NCBI GenBank assembly: GCA_028866655.1
Contig: JAGWHQ010000009.1
Location: 1-53,691, forward strand
From: Nitrososphaerota archaeon
GTDB lineage: Archaea > Thermoproteota > Nitrososphaeria > Nitrososphaerales > Nitrosopumilaceae
Length of the DNA: 53,691 nt
Direction of reading: 5' to 3'
Program-made: the position numbers and the translations under genes
Notes under the pieces: model-generated
Databases searched by the model: none
Told to the model about the DNA's origin: nothing
What the model saw: only the letters and a program-made list of their open reading frames with translations
Shown: one piece after another, positions 1 through 7,425 of the stretch
Layout: every line of letters begins with the position of its first letter
Position numbering within the stretch: position 1 is the stretch's first letter

Positions 1-207
1 CGTAATTGGTTTTTGCCGTATAAAAGACTCGATTAACTATGTTACTGGAATTATGAATAAAAAAATTGTCTATTTTTGTCTTGGAAACAGAAATATCATT
101 CAAGTCTAAACAAATGAATTGCCCTAGTACAAAATGCGAGTAAATCCTAAATTTGATTCTAATTTAATAATTGTGGATTGATTTTTCGTGCCGTAGATTA
201 TATCGCT
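1..207. other. Left-edge non-coding stretch
   Basis: No convincing coding frame, RNA or repeat was seen. The only ATG frames on the plus strand are very short, for example an 18-codon frame near 53. An AT-rich TATA-like element (AATTTAATAA, 161-170) lies about 42 bases before the small frame at 208 and could be its promoter. Confidence 0.5.
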
Positions 208-315
208 ATGAATGCACAGGATCTTTGGTGGACTCGTTATGGAAATTATACTATTTATGGAATTGTGGTAGTAACAATAACGATCTGCTTCTTTGTTCTT
301 AAAAGAAAAGAATAA
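208..315 (+). CDS. Putative 35-aa single-pass membrane peptide
   Basis: A short frame from ATG 208 to TAA 315. It encodes a polar, aromatic N-terminus (NAQDLWWTRYGNY), one hydrophobic helix of about 18 residues (YGIVVVTITICFFVL) and a basic end (KRKE), which is the layout of a single-pass peptide with its C-terminus in the cytoplasm. A TATA-like box at 161-170 would place transcription start near 192. No known family is recognised. It could be a chance frame, but the clean membrane-helix pattern and promoter spacing argue for a real gene. It lies upstream of radA on the same strand, with radA having its own promoter. Confidence 0.4.
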   Translation: MNAQDLWWTRYGNYTIYGIVVVTITICFFVLKRKE

Positions 316-418
316 CTTATTTCATATTTTGCCAGCATCTAACATCAATTGATTCATCGACCGAAATTAATAGTAAAAAGAAACAACCTAGAAGGTAATA
401 ATCTCATCAAAGGATTCC

Positions 419-442
419 TTTATAAGGTACTAGTACTGTACC
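419..442 (+). promoter_or_regulatory. radA core promoter with overlapping palindromes
   Basis: TTTATAAG (419-426) is a good archaeal TATA box. It would start transcription about 4 bases before the radA ATG at 453, so the mRNA is nearly leaderless. The bases just downstream form a perfect palindrome GTACTAGTAC (427-436), inside a wider inverted repeat GGTAC-N7-GTACC (426-442). A repressor bound there would block initiation. Confidence 0.5.
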
Positions 443-452
443 ATACGGTAAG

Positions 453-1451
453 ATGGACGATTTAAGATTAGAAAATCTAGATGGGGTAGGCCCAGTAACT
501 TCCAAGAAGCTAAGCGATGCAGGAATCCATAACATATTGGATCTTGTTGTAAGAGGACCAGTAGACATATCAGAAATTACTGGTATGGATCTTGATGCTG
601 CTGTAAATCTAGTAAACAAAGCAAGACAACAGCTAATTGACAATGGTCAAATTGCTAAAGAATTTGTCTCAGCAACTGAGATCTACAAAAGAAGACAAGA
701 CATTGGAAAGATCACAACCGGAACTAACGCACTTGATACTTTATTTGATGGAGGAATTGAAACACAAGCCGTAACAGAGGTTTATGGTGAATTTGGTGCT
801 GGCAAGACACAACTTTGTCACACTGTGTGTGTAACTGTCCAAAAACCAAAAGAAGAAGGCGGATTGGATGGTGGAGTGTTGTATATTGATACAGAACACA
901 CATTCAGACCAGAAAGAATTGTTTCAATTGCTAAAGCAAAGGGTCTTGATCCAGAAAAAGTTCTTGACAGAATCATGGTAGCAAGAGCATACAATAGCGC
1001 TCATCAGGAATTGATCCTACAAGAAGCAGGTCCTGTAATTGAAGAGAACAAAATAAAATTGATCATTGTAGATTCTGCAGTAGGACTTTTTCGAGCAGAA
1101 TTCCTTGGCAGAGGTACTCTTTCTGTAAGACAACAGAGATTGAACAAGTTCATGCACCTGTTGTCAAGAACTGCTGAAACATACAATATCGCAGCAATAG
1201 CAACAAACCAAGTACAATCATCGCCTGACCAATTCTTTGGTGATCCAACAAGACCTGTTGGAGGAAACGTTGTGGCACATGCCTCAACATACCGTGTTTA
1301 CCTCAAGAAGTCAGGCAAGAAGAGAATTGCCAGAATGGTTGACAGCCCACATCATCCAGAACAAGAGGCTCTCTACACACTAACCGAAGGTGGTGTTGCA
1401 GACCCAGAGGATGAAACAAAGAAGAAAAAGAAAGAAGACGCTGAAGAATAG
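453..1451 (+). CDS. radA: DNA repair and recombination protein RadA
   Basis: Archaeal RecA/Rad51-family recombinase that forms ATP-dependent filaments on single-stranded DNA and catalyses strand exchange in homologous recombination. The 332 residues match the usual RadA length. A helix-hairpin-helix N-terminal domain (LDGVGPVTSKKL, residues 9-20) is followed by a linker with an FxxA-type polymerisation motif (FVSA, 71-74). The ATPase core has Walker A GEFGAGKT (112-119) and Walker B LIIVDS near 203-208. The C-terminus is a short Lys/Glu-rich tail. The ATG at 453 fits the TATA box at 419-426. A T-rich tract follows the stop, so it is probably transcribed alone. Confidence 0.97.
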   Translation: MDDLRLENLDGVGPVTSKKLSDAGIHNILDLVVRGPVDISEITGMDLDAAVNLVNKARQQLIDNGQIAKEFVSATEIYKRRQDIGKITTGTNALDTLFDGGIETQAVTEVYGEFGAGKTQLCHTVCVTVQKPKEEGGLDGGVLYIDTEHTFRPERIVSIAKAKGLDPEKVLDRIMVARAYNSAHQELILQEAGPVIEENKIKLIIVDSAVGLFRAEFLGRGTLSVRQQRLNKFMHLLSRTAETYNIAAIATNQVQSSPDQFFGDPTRPVGGNVVAHASTYRVYLKKSGKKRIARMVDSPHHPEQEALYTLTEGGVADPEDETKKKKKEDAEE

Positions 1452-1500
1452 TGGTCTCATCCAGTTTCCGGGTGGAAGTGCAGTACTTCCATACCGTTCC

Positions 1501-1511
1501 ATTTTTTCTTT
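1501..1511 (+). terminator. T-rich terminator after radA
   Basis: ATTTTTTCTTT, 50 bases after the radA stop, is an oligo-T stretch of the kind that ends archaeal transcripts. It also borders the promoter of the next operon. Confidence 0.4.
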
Positions 1512-1558
1512 ATATCCAGTAAGTGTTAAATTATGGTCATCTCAAGTCTTAGCGATTA

Positions 1559-1864
1559 ATGACTACTAAGAAATCCAAGGGTCGTTCACACGGCTTTATG
1601 CATAAATCACGATCCGTCATGACTAAGGAGAAAGTACGAGGCGTATCTTTCCTACTTAGAGAGTATGCAGTAGGGGACAAAGTTTTGGTAATCATAGATC
1701 CTTCACAACACAAAGCGTTACCACATAGACGATATCATGGAAAAGTGGGAACTGTAACAGAAACTGGTCGAAGGACAGTAAAATTAACAGTTAATCTTGG
1801 AAACAGGCCAAAAACCTTAATCACTAGATTAGACCATATCAAACCATTCGGTGTTGTTGCTTAG
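1559..1864 (+). CDS. rpl21e: 50S ribosomal protein L21e
   Basis: Archaeal/eukaryotic large-subunit protein of 101 residues, close to the family length. It shows the typical basic N-terminus (KSKGRSHGF), the central DKVLVIIDPSQHKALPHRR stretch and the GKVGTV SH3-like strand. It is the first gene of a five-gene operon (L21e, RpoF, DUF655, KsgA, HemK) that recurs in archaea. An AT-rich box (TTAAATTATG, 1527-1536) sits at the right distance for a nearly leaderless mRNA. Its TAG stop is directly followed by the next ATG at 1865. Confidence 0.97.
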   Translation: MTTKKSKGRSHGFMHKSRSVMTKEKVRGVSFLLREYAVGDKVLVIIDPSQHKALPHRRYHGKVGTVTETGRRTVKLTVNLGNRPKTLITRLDHIKPFGVVA

Positions 1865-2191
1865 ATGGAAGAAGTAAAAAAGAAACAAGGCATTTCTATT
1901 CCTGAAGTAAAAGAAATTATGGAAAAAGTTGATACTGAATCAATGGACCAAATTCAAAGATGGACATATGATTATGTTACCAAATTTTCAAAAATTGATG
2001 CAAAGGCTGCAAAGAAACTCAAGCAGCAACTTGTAAAAGAATGTGGTATACAAGAAGAAGAAGCAGTAGAAATTGTAAATAATCTCCCAAGTACTGAAGC
2101 TGAATTGCGAGCATTTACTTTTGGTTGGAAGAAACTAATTCTTGCTGAAACGCTCGACAAGATGCTAAAGATAATCAAGGAGAACTCTTAA
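1865..2191 (+). CDS. rpoF: DNA-directed RNA polymerase subunit F (Rpb4-like)
   Basis: A 108-residue subunit that pairs with subunit E (Rpb7-like) to form the polymerase stalk, aiding open-complex formation and RNA contact. It is all-helical and charged, with the HRDC-like half (TEAELRAFTFGWKKLILAETLDKML) expected of archaeal RpoF. It starts immediately after the L21e stop, indicating translational coupling in the operon. Confidence 0.93.
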   Translation: MEEVKKKQGISIPEVKEIMEKVDTESMDQIQRWTYDYVTKFSKIDAKAAKKLKQQLVKECGIQEEEAVEIVNNLPSTEAELRAFTFGWKKLILAETLDKMLKIIKENS

Positions 2192-2211
2192 GTTTAGGAG
2201 TACGGTTTATC

Positions 2212-2772
2212 TTGGAACATTCTCAAACTAGAAAGTATGAGGAATACGCATACGTATTGGATTTTGTCACAAGAGGTAAATCAACTACTGTACGAGGACG
2301 AGACGGAATAATTGTTACAGCTATTGGAGAAGAGAGATTAACCATACTTGAATTGCTTGCATTACCAAACTCTACATTTGAAATTGGAGAGCGAGTCTAT
2401 ATTGGAAAAGAAGGTAGGACAAAAATTCTCTCAGTGCTTGGCAGACTAGAACATGAACAGATATCCTCTTCTGCACAGAGTGAGCTCAACGCAGTGATAG
2501 AAAAAATTGTCATACAAAATGAAAAAAGATTTGTAGATTATCTTAACAATGCACAACCACTCACTCCAAGAATTCATGCACTTGAGCTAATACCAGGAAT
2601 TGGCAAGACCTACATGAAAACAATGCTAGAAGAAAGAGAAAAGAAAAAGTTTACTGACTTTAAGGACTTGCAGGAAAGAGTTGGACTAAAAGAGCCTGCA
2701 AAACAGATTGCAAAGAGAATCATCGAAGAGATAACAGGAGAAACAAGGATGAGTCTCTTTGTTAGAAAATGA
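2212..2772 (+). CDS. DUF655 family putative RNA-binding protein
   Basis: A conserved archaeal protein of 186 residues, normally found between rpoF and ksgA, as here. The N-terminal half is a small beta-rich, OB-like module (EYAYVLDFVTRGKS onward). The C-terminal half contains helix-hairpin-helix segments (HALELIPGIGKTYMKTML, about 117-134) suited to nucleic-acid binding. A TTG start at 2212 lies 20 bases after the rpoF stop. The stop overlaps the ksgA ATG by 4 bases (ATGA). The context suggests a role in rRNA or translation, but the molecular function is unknown. Confidence 0.88.
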   Translation: MEHSQTRKYEEYAYVLDFVTRGKSTTVRGRDGIIVTAIGEERLTILELLALPNSTFEIGERVYIGKEGRTKILSVLGRLEHEQISSSAQSELNAVIEKIVIQNEKRFVDYLNNAQPLTPRIHALELIPGIGKTYMKTMLEEREKKKFTDFKDLQERVGLKEPAKQIAKRIIEEITGETRMSLFVRK

Positions 2773-3470
2773 TCAAACGCAGGTCACTTGGACAGCATTT
2801 TCTAATCACACAATCAATCGCAAAATCAATAGTTGATTCTGCCGGTATAACAAAAGACGACATTGTTCTTGAGATAGGAACAGGCAAGGGTATCTTGACA
2901 CCGCTTCTCTGCCAAAATGCAAAGCAGGTAATTTCTGTAGAAAAAGACCCGCTTTTGTATTCTCAGGCAAGTGATGCTTTTTCACATGTCCCAAATCTAG
3001 TCTTGGAAGAGGGAGATGCTTTCAAAAAAAGTATCGAGTTTACAATTCTTGTCTCCAATTTACCATATTCTGAGAGTAGAACTGCAATAGAGTGGCTTGT
3101 TCAAAAAAAGTTCAAGCGTGCCATTATGATGGTCCAAAAAGAGTTTGTCCAAAAGCTAGCCAAAATAGATGGCAAAGAAAGAAGGGCCATATCGGTTCTT
3201 GCAAACTATTGCTTTGATATTAAAAATATAATGGATGTAAAAAATACAAACTTTAGGCCTCCTCCAAAGGTTGATTCTATTGTGATATCGATTGTCCCAA
3301 AGAATGTGCTCTCAAGTCAGACAGTGAATGCCGTAAACAAGTTATTTTCATTTAAAAGAAAGACCATACGTAACATTGGAAAAAAAATGGGGCTAGAGAT
3401 TGATTCAGATAAGAGACTAGAAGAAATACCAGATAGTGAGATAATAGAAATTGCAAAAAGAATCAAGTAA
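2769..3470 (+). CDS. ksgA: rRNA adenine dimethyltransferase KsgA/Dim1
   Basis: SAM-dependent enzyme that dimethylates two adjacent adenines in the 3'-terminal hairpin of 16S rRNA late in small-subunit assembly. Visible motifs are the family N-terminus GQHFL (8-12), the SAM loop EIGTGKGILT (35-44) and catalytic NLPY (97-100). At 233 residues it is shorter than most homologues, with a trimmed C-terminal helical domain. It overlaps its upstream neighbour by 4 bases and the downstream methyltransferase by 20, indicating coupled translation. Confidence 0.95.
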   Translation: MIKRRSLGQHFLITQSIAKSIVDSAGITKDDIVLEIGTGKGILTPLLCQNAKQVISVEKDPLLYSQASDAFSHVPNLVLEEGDAFKKSIEFTILVSNLPYSESRTAIEWLVQKKFKRAIMMVQKEFVQKLAKIDGKERRAISVLANYCFDIKNIMDVKNTNFRPPPKVDSIVISIVPKNVLSSQTVNAVNKLFSFKRKTIRNIGKKMGLEIDSDKRLEEIPDSEIIEIAKRIK

Positions 3471-3981
3471 TTACTATGTACCAGCAGAAGATTCTATTTT
3501 CTTCGATGATTATCTAAAAAATAAGACAGGCCAGTCTGCACTTGACATTGGAACAGGTTCTGGAATTCTTGCAAGTACTTTGTCCAAAAATTTTGCACTT
3601 GTTGTTGCAACTGACATTAACATTATTGCTCTAGCACAAGCTCACAAAACAATTGACAACTGTATCTGTTGTAGCGCAGCTGATGCAGTGAATATTCAAT
3701 TTGATCTAATTGTGTGCAACTTGCCGTATCTACCATCTGATGAACTGCTTGATCCTACTGTTGATGGCTTGCATGATGGTACTGAAATCCCAAGTGTGAT
3801 AATAAAATCTGCCGGCCAAAGAATTAAAAAAAATGGCAAGATGGTATTTCTGACCTCATCTCTTGCCAAGTATGACACTCTGATAAAATTATCCGAGTCT
3901 CTTGGGTTTGATGTTACCATTGCTGCAAAAAAGAAATTGTTCTACGAAGAATTGATTATAATAGAATGCACCAAGAACTGA
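3451..3981 (+). CDS. HemK/Mtq2-type protein-glutamine methyltransferase
   Basis: Class I methyltransferase of 176 residues. It has the HEMK2/Mtq2 N-terminal signature YYVPAEDS (8-15), SAM loop DIGTGSG (32-38) and the catalytic NLPY motif (90-93) of the (N/D)PPY class. In archaea this enzyme is thought to methylate the GGQ glutamine of release factor aRF1. TTG at 3451 is the only usable start before the signature and makes a 20-base overlap with ksgA. It ends the rpl21e operon. Confidence 0.9.
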   Translation: MQKESSNYYVPAEDSIFFDDYLKNKTGQSALDIGTGSGILASTLSKNFALVVATDINIIALAQAHKTIDNCICCSAADAVNIQFDLIVCNLPYLPSDELLDPTVDGLHDGTEIPSVIIKSAGQRIKKNGKMVFLTSSLAKYDTLIKLSESLGFDVTIAAKKKLFYEELIIIECTKN

Positions 3982-4038
3982 GCCCTAATATGATTTTCTT
4001 ACAAAAAGTACATCTAGTTTATTTGTAAAGGAGATAAA

Positions 4039-4947
4039 TTGAGGTTGTTGAGATTTCATTATTTGATTTATGCTGGTATCGTGGCTACAATTTTTTATTC
4101 CATGTGGTTCCCAAGCGCACAGGCATATGATGCACAAGTGACCATTGTAAATGGAAGTGTAAATCATTGCAGGCCAAACCTCTCATGTTATAGTCCGTTT
4201 CAGGTAAATGTCTCAGTTGGAGATACGGTTACCTGGACAAATCATGATAATAGAACCCATACTGCTACTGCTGGAACATCAAACTATGGTCCACAAGGTG
4301 TATTTGACAGTGGAATCATACTGCCAGGGCATTCATTTACCCAGTTCTTTGGCTCTGTTGGAAAATATCCCTACTACGACAAGACTGACACGTGGCCTTC
4401 GGGATTGATTGTTGTGTCAAATGGATTTTCACATGCTGAACTTTCATGGATTCCTGATTCACTCAAAGTTGAAAAACAAAACTATACTTCAAATGGATTT
4501 GTCATAACAAAACAGATTCAAAATACGGGAAACGCTGACGCTCATTCCATAGTGTTTACATTAAAAATAAAAAACCAAACTTCGCTTTTTTACAATAATT
4601 TTGTTAAACTAGATGTTCCTCAAAACCAAAGTGTTCCTGTAGCATTTGTGTGGAATAATGTTCCTAGTGGACAGTATCAACTGTTCTTTGATGCAAATGC
4701 CGCAAATACTATAGGTGACATGAATGCAAATGATGAAAGATCACTTGATCTAATATCTGTCCCACCATCTTCTTCCCAGTCATCTCAAGATCAATCTCTA
4801 CCAATCACCAATCAAAATTTTACAATTAATGATAACACTGCAACTGTTCCAGAGTTTGGCTCTGTATCATTTCTTGTCTTGATTGTATCAATAACATCTG
4901 TTCTAATATTTGTAAAATCTCAATTAAACACTAGGTTATTTTCGTAG
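4039..4947 (+). CDS. Cupredoxin-like surface protein with CARDB-type domain and PEFG-CTERM anchor
   Basis: A secreted 302-residue protein. A TTG start is preceded by AAAGGAGAT. Residues 1-29 form a signal peptide ending near SAQA. Residues 31-126 have a plastocyanin-like fold: DTVTWTNHDNRTHTAT carries the first ligand His (H74). However, the C-terminal ligand loop, normally Cys-x-x-His-x-x-Met, reads YYDKTDTWPSG, so Asp114, Asp117 and Pro120 replace the ligands. Two Cys (44, 50) may form a disulfide. Residues 140-240 look like a CARDB-type adhesion domain. VPEFG (270-274) plus a hydrophobic helix and a basic residue make a PEFG-CTERM sorting signal for an archaeosortase. It is probably a cell-surface protein that does not bind type 1 copper. 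Confidence 0.8.
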   Translation: MRLLRFHYLIYAGIVATIFYSMWFPSAQAYDAQVTIVNGSVNHCRPNLSCYSPFQVNVSVGDTVTWTNHDNRTHTATAGTSNYGPQGVFDSGIILPGHSFTQFFGSVGKYPYYDKTDTWPSGLIVVSNGFSHAELSWIPDSLKVEKQNYTSNGFVITKQIQNTGNADAHSIVFTLKIKNQTSLFYNNFVKLDVPQNQSVPVAFVWNNVPSGQYQLFFDANAANTIGDMNANDERSLDLISVPPSSSQSSQDQSLPITNQNFTINDNTATVPEFGSVSFLVLIVSITSVLIFVKSQLNTRLFS

Positions 4948-5964
4948 TCTCTGTTTTGCAATCTCTATTATTGCATCTGTCATTTGTGTTGTAGTTGCAC
5001 TTCCGCCAATGTCAAATGTAACATACTTGCCTTCGTTGATTACTTGGTCTGTTGCAGCAAATATTGCATCTCTGATGTGAGTCTCTCCTAGATATTCTAC
5101 CATCCATGCTCCTGATAGTACTGCAGCAGTTGGATTTACCTTGTTTAGCCCCTTAAACGATGGTGCACTTCCATGAGCGGCTTCAAACATAGCAAACCTG
5201 TCTCCCATGTTTGCAGAGTAGACTAGTCCAATGGAGCCAATTATGCCTGATGCCAGCTCTGATATTATGTCCATAAAGAGATTAGTGCTTATCAAGACAG
5301 AACCATTGAACTGTTCTGGTTTTATGACTAGTTGCTGGGTCATGTTGTCTATGTATAGTTCCTCAATGGCTATCCCCGGATTTGCCTTGGAGGCCTTTTC
5401 TACTTCTTCCCAAAATATACCATCAGTAACTTTGAGAATGTTTCTCTTTGTTATTGCAACCATTTTGTTCATGTGATATTTTTTTGCCCATGATACTGCA
5501 GAATTGATAAAACGACTGCTTCCCTGTCTTGTTATCTTTCTAATTGCAATTGCAGCATCATCTGATACCTTGAATTCAATTCCAGTGTAGAGTCCCTCTG
5601 TTGCTTCTCTAAAGCACACAAAGTCTAGTGTCTTGTCTGGAGTTATCCTCTTGTATGTCTTAATTGGTCTAATGTTTGCATATAGATCAAATTTTTGTCG
5701 TAATGTTACTGCAACACTTCTTGGAGAATTTGGTTTGGGAATTGTTGTTGTAGGTCCCTTGAAACCTGCATCCGAGTTTTCCAGAATCTTCATTGTTGCA
5801 TCTGGAATGTATGTCTCTCCACCGTGTTTTTCCCATTGTTCAGATCCTGCTTCACATAATATCAATTCAGTTTGAGTGTTACATGCCTTCAATACTTTTA
5901 ACATTGAATCTACGATCTCTGGGCCAATACCGTCGCCTTTGATTATTGCAGCCTTTTTTCCCAA
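4936..5964 (-). CDS. Isocitrate/isopropylmalate dehydrogenase family, probable isocitrate dehydrogenase
   Basis: A metal-dependent decarboxylating dehydrogenase of 342 residues. The N-terminus IKGDGIGPEI is the family signature. Substrate and metal elements are visible in RSVAVTLRQKFDLYANIRP, in FREATEGLYTG and in the late NAD(P)-site segment FEAAHGSAPSFKGLNKVNP. The FREATEGLYTGIEF stretch resembles isocitrate or homoisocitrate enzymes more than LeuB, so isocitrate oxidation in the oxidative TCA branch is preferred. Homoisocitrate dehydrogenase for the lysine pathway at 30-38 kb is a real alternative. Its 3' end overlaps the cupredoxin gene tail to tail by 12 bases. Confidence 0.8.
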   Translation of the reverse strand: MGKKAAIIKGDGIGPEIVDSMLKVLKACNTQTELILCEAGSEQWEKHGGETYIPDATMKILENSDAGFKGPTTTIPKPNSPRSVAVTLRQKFDLYANIRPIKTYKRITPDKTLDFVCFREATEGLYTGIEFKVSDDAAIAIRKITRQGSSRFINSAVSWAKKYHMNKMVAITKRNILKVTDGIFWEEVEKASKANPGIAIEELYIDNMTQQLVIKPEQFNGSVLISTNLFMDIISELASGIIGSIGLVYSANMGDRFAMFEAAHGSAPSFKGLNKVNPTAAVLSGAWMVEYLGETHIRDAIFAATDQVINEGKYVTFDIGGSATTTQMTDAIIEIAKQRLRK

Positions 5965-6074
5965 ATCAGGCGAAATTGTAGTATGAGCATATTTAACTCT
6001 AACTAGAAAATTATTTGAAAAATTTATTGTATAATGCTAAAGCTTAAACTCCTCATTGATTGGACATTTTGTTA

Positions 6075-6821
6075 ATGAAAATAGTGCAGATCTCAGATAT
6101 TCATGTAGGGGCTCAATTCAAAGAAGAAATCTTTGACTTGGCAGTAGAAGAGATAAACCAACTCAAGCCGTCTGTTATTGTAGCAACAGGTGATCTCACA
6201 AATGAAGGGCTACTCAAGGAATATGAAAAATGCAAGGCCAAGTTCTCTCAATTTGACACTGAAAAGATAATTGCAATGAGTGGGAATCATGATTATAGAA
6301 ATACCGGATATCTTTTATTCAAAAAATTCTTTCCTTTTGATTCTGTAAATGAACTAGACTATGATACAGTACTTGTGACACTTGGTACAGCAAGACCTGA
6401 TAGAGACGAGGGTGAGATTGGATACAGGCAAAACCTATGGCTTGAGAGAACAATGAAAAAATATGAAAACAAGACCAAGATACTTGCAATGCATCACCAT
6501 CTGATTGGTGTTCCTGATACTGGAACTGACAAAGTCACTGTAATAGATTCTGGAGATGCATTACGTACTGCACTTGCAAGCAAGATAGATTTGGTAATAT
6601 GTGGTCACAAACACAGACCATGGTTTTGGCACTTTGGAAATTTGTCAATAGCAAATGCTGGAACTGTATCCTCTGAAAGAATGAGGGGATTATTTGAAAA
6701 CACTTACAATATCATCACTGTTGAAAAAGGCAAAATCAAAGTAGACTTGAAGATTGTAGGTGGAGAGAAAATTCATCTCAAGGATCTTGTAGAGAACTAC
6801 AAACGTTTTGGTGAAGAATAG
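6075..6821 (+). CDS. Calcineurin-like metallophosphoesterase
   Basis: A 248-residue phosphoesterase with the full dinuclear-metal motif set: DIHVG (residues 8-12), GDLTNEG, GNHD, a later HHH and GHKHRP. This matches Icc/CpdA-like 3',5'-cyclic or general phosphodiesterases. The substrate is unknown. ATG 6075 is chosen over TTG 6060 because the conserved beta strand KIVQISDIH begins immediately after it. It is divergent from the dehydrogenase gene and probably monocistronic. Confidence 0.88.
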   Translation: MKIVQISDIHVGAQFKEEIFDLAVEEINQLKPSVIVATGDLTNEGLLKEYEKCKAKFSQFDTEKIIAMSGNHDYRNTGYLLFKKFFPFDSVNELDYDTVLVTLGTARPDRDEGEIGYRQNLWLERTMKKYENKTKILAMHHHLIGVPDTGTDKVTVIDSGDALRTALASKIDLVICGHKHRPWFWHFGNLSIANAGTVSSERMRGLFENTYNIITVEKGKIKVDLKIVGGEKIHLKDLVENYKRFGEE

Positions 6822-6850
6822 GAAAATTCATTCCGGCTTTGGTTCCAAAG

Positions 6851-6859
6851 TTATAATAA
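6851..6859 (+). promoter_or_regulatory. TATA box of tRNA-Ser
   Basis: TTATAATAA, centred near 6855, predicts a start about 4 bases before the tRNA. A second AT-rich element (TTTAAATT, 6863-6870) lies too close to be the main box. Confidence 0.4.
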
Positions 6860-6884
6860 CAGTTTAAATTTCAGCAAACATCGT

Positions 6885-6968
6885 GCGGGGGTCGCCTAGC
6901 CTGGTAGGGCGTGGGATTGCTAATCCCATGTCCGTAAGGACCCGTGGGTTCGAATCCCACTCCCCGCG
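6885..6968 (+). tRNA. tRNA-Ser (anticodon GCT)
   Basis: A full class II cloverleaf. The acceptor GCGGGGG pairs with TCCCCGC (one G-U). The anticodon stem TGGGA/TCCCA encloses loop TTGCTAA, giving anticodon GCT. A long variable arm (GTCC/GGAC) is diagnostic of Ser or Leu. The T arm is GTGGG-TTCGAAT-CCCAC, followed by discriminator G. It decodes AGC and AGU. No intron or encoded CCA is present. Confidence 0.96.
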
Positions 6969-6969
6969 C

Positions 6970-6974
6970 TTTTT
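6970..6974 (+). terminator. Oligo-T terminator after tRNA-Ser
   Basis: Five T residues begin two bases after the tRNA 3' end, a typical archaeal stop for a short transcript. Confidence 0.4.
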
Positions 6975-7021
6975 GCGATCTACGCTTAAACTTAATAAAC
7001 CGAATTTTACGAATTTATACA

Positions 7022-7183
7022 ATGGTAAGGAGAAAATCGGTTAAACCACGATCAAGCGGTCCAAAAAACGTTACAACCGGCCTCTGTCCTAAATGCGGTA
7101 CAATTGGAAAAATTTTGATAATAGGATTGATTGGAAGCGAAAAAGGCAAATGCCAATCATGTAACGGCGAATTCACACTATAG
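7022..7183 (+). CDS. Small zinc-ribbon protein (53 aa)
   Basis: From ATG 7022 the frame gives a very basic N-terminus (MVRRKSVKPRSSGPKN) and a two-knuckle zinc ribbon, CPKCG about residues 22-26 and CQSCNG about 44-49. The in-frame ATG at 6944 lies inside the tRNA and is not used. The size, charge and ribbon suggest an RNA- or ribosome-associated protein, but it does not clearly match a named ribosomal family, so no function is assigned. Confidence 0.75.
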   Translation: MVRRKSVKPRSSGPKNVTTGLCPKCGTIGKILIIGLIGSEKGKCQSCNGEFTL

Positions 7184-7254
7184 AAAATACTGACAAAATC
7201 CTCAACAAAATAAACCATAAATTTTTAAGGTCACATCTAGTGAAGAGTAAACAT

Positions 7255-7425
7255 ATGGCAGGCGAAGACGAATCCATTTATGAAAGAGTAGCTAGACTTG
7301 AAGATGAGGTAGCCAGCCTAAGAAATGAGGTAGACATCCTCAAAGGCACATTCCGAAATAAGATTGTAAGATACGAACACAAATTGATCAAGAAAGGAAA
7401 AGACGTACAATCAATTATTGACTAG
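7255..7425 (+). CDS. Short coiled-coil protein (56 aa)
   Basis: An acidic N-terminus is followed by heptads (YERVARLEDEVASLRNEVDIL) and a basic C-terminus (KIVRYEHKLIKKGKD), predicting a parallel coiled coil, probably a dimer. ATG 7255 is preferred over GTG 7240 because a TATA-like TTTTTAAG at 7222-7229 would start transcription close to it. It overlaps the next gene tail to tail by 11 bases. The family is not recognised. Confidence 0.7.
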   Translation: MAGEDESIYERVARLEDEVASLRNEVDILKGTFRNKIVRYEHKLIKKGKDVQSIID

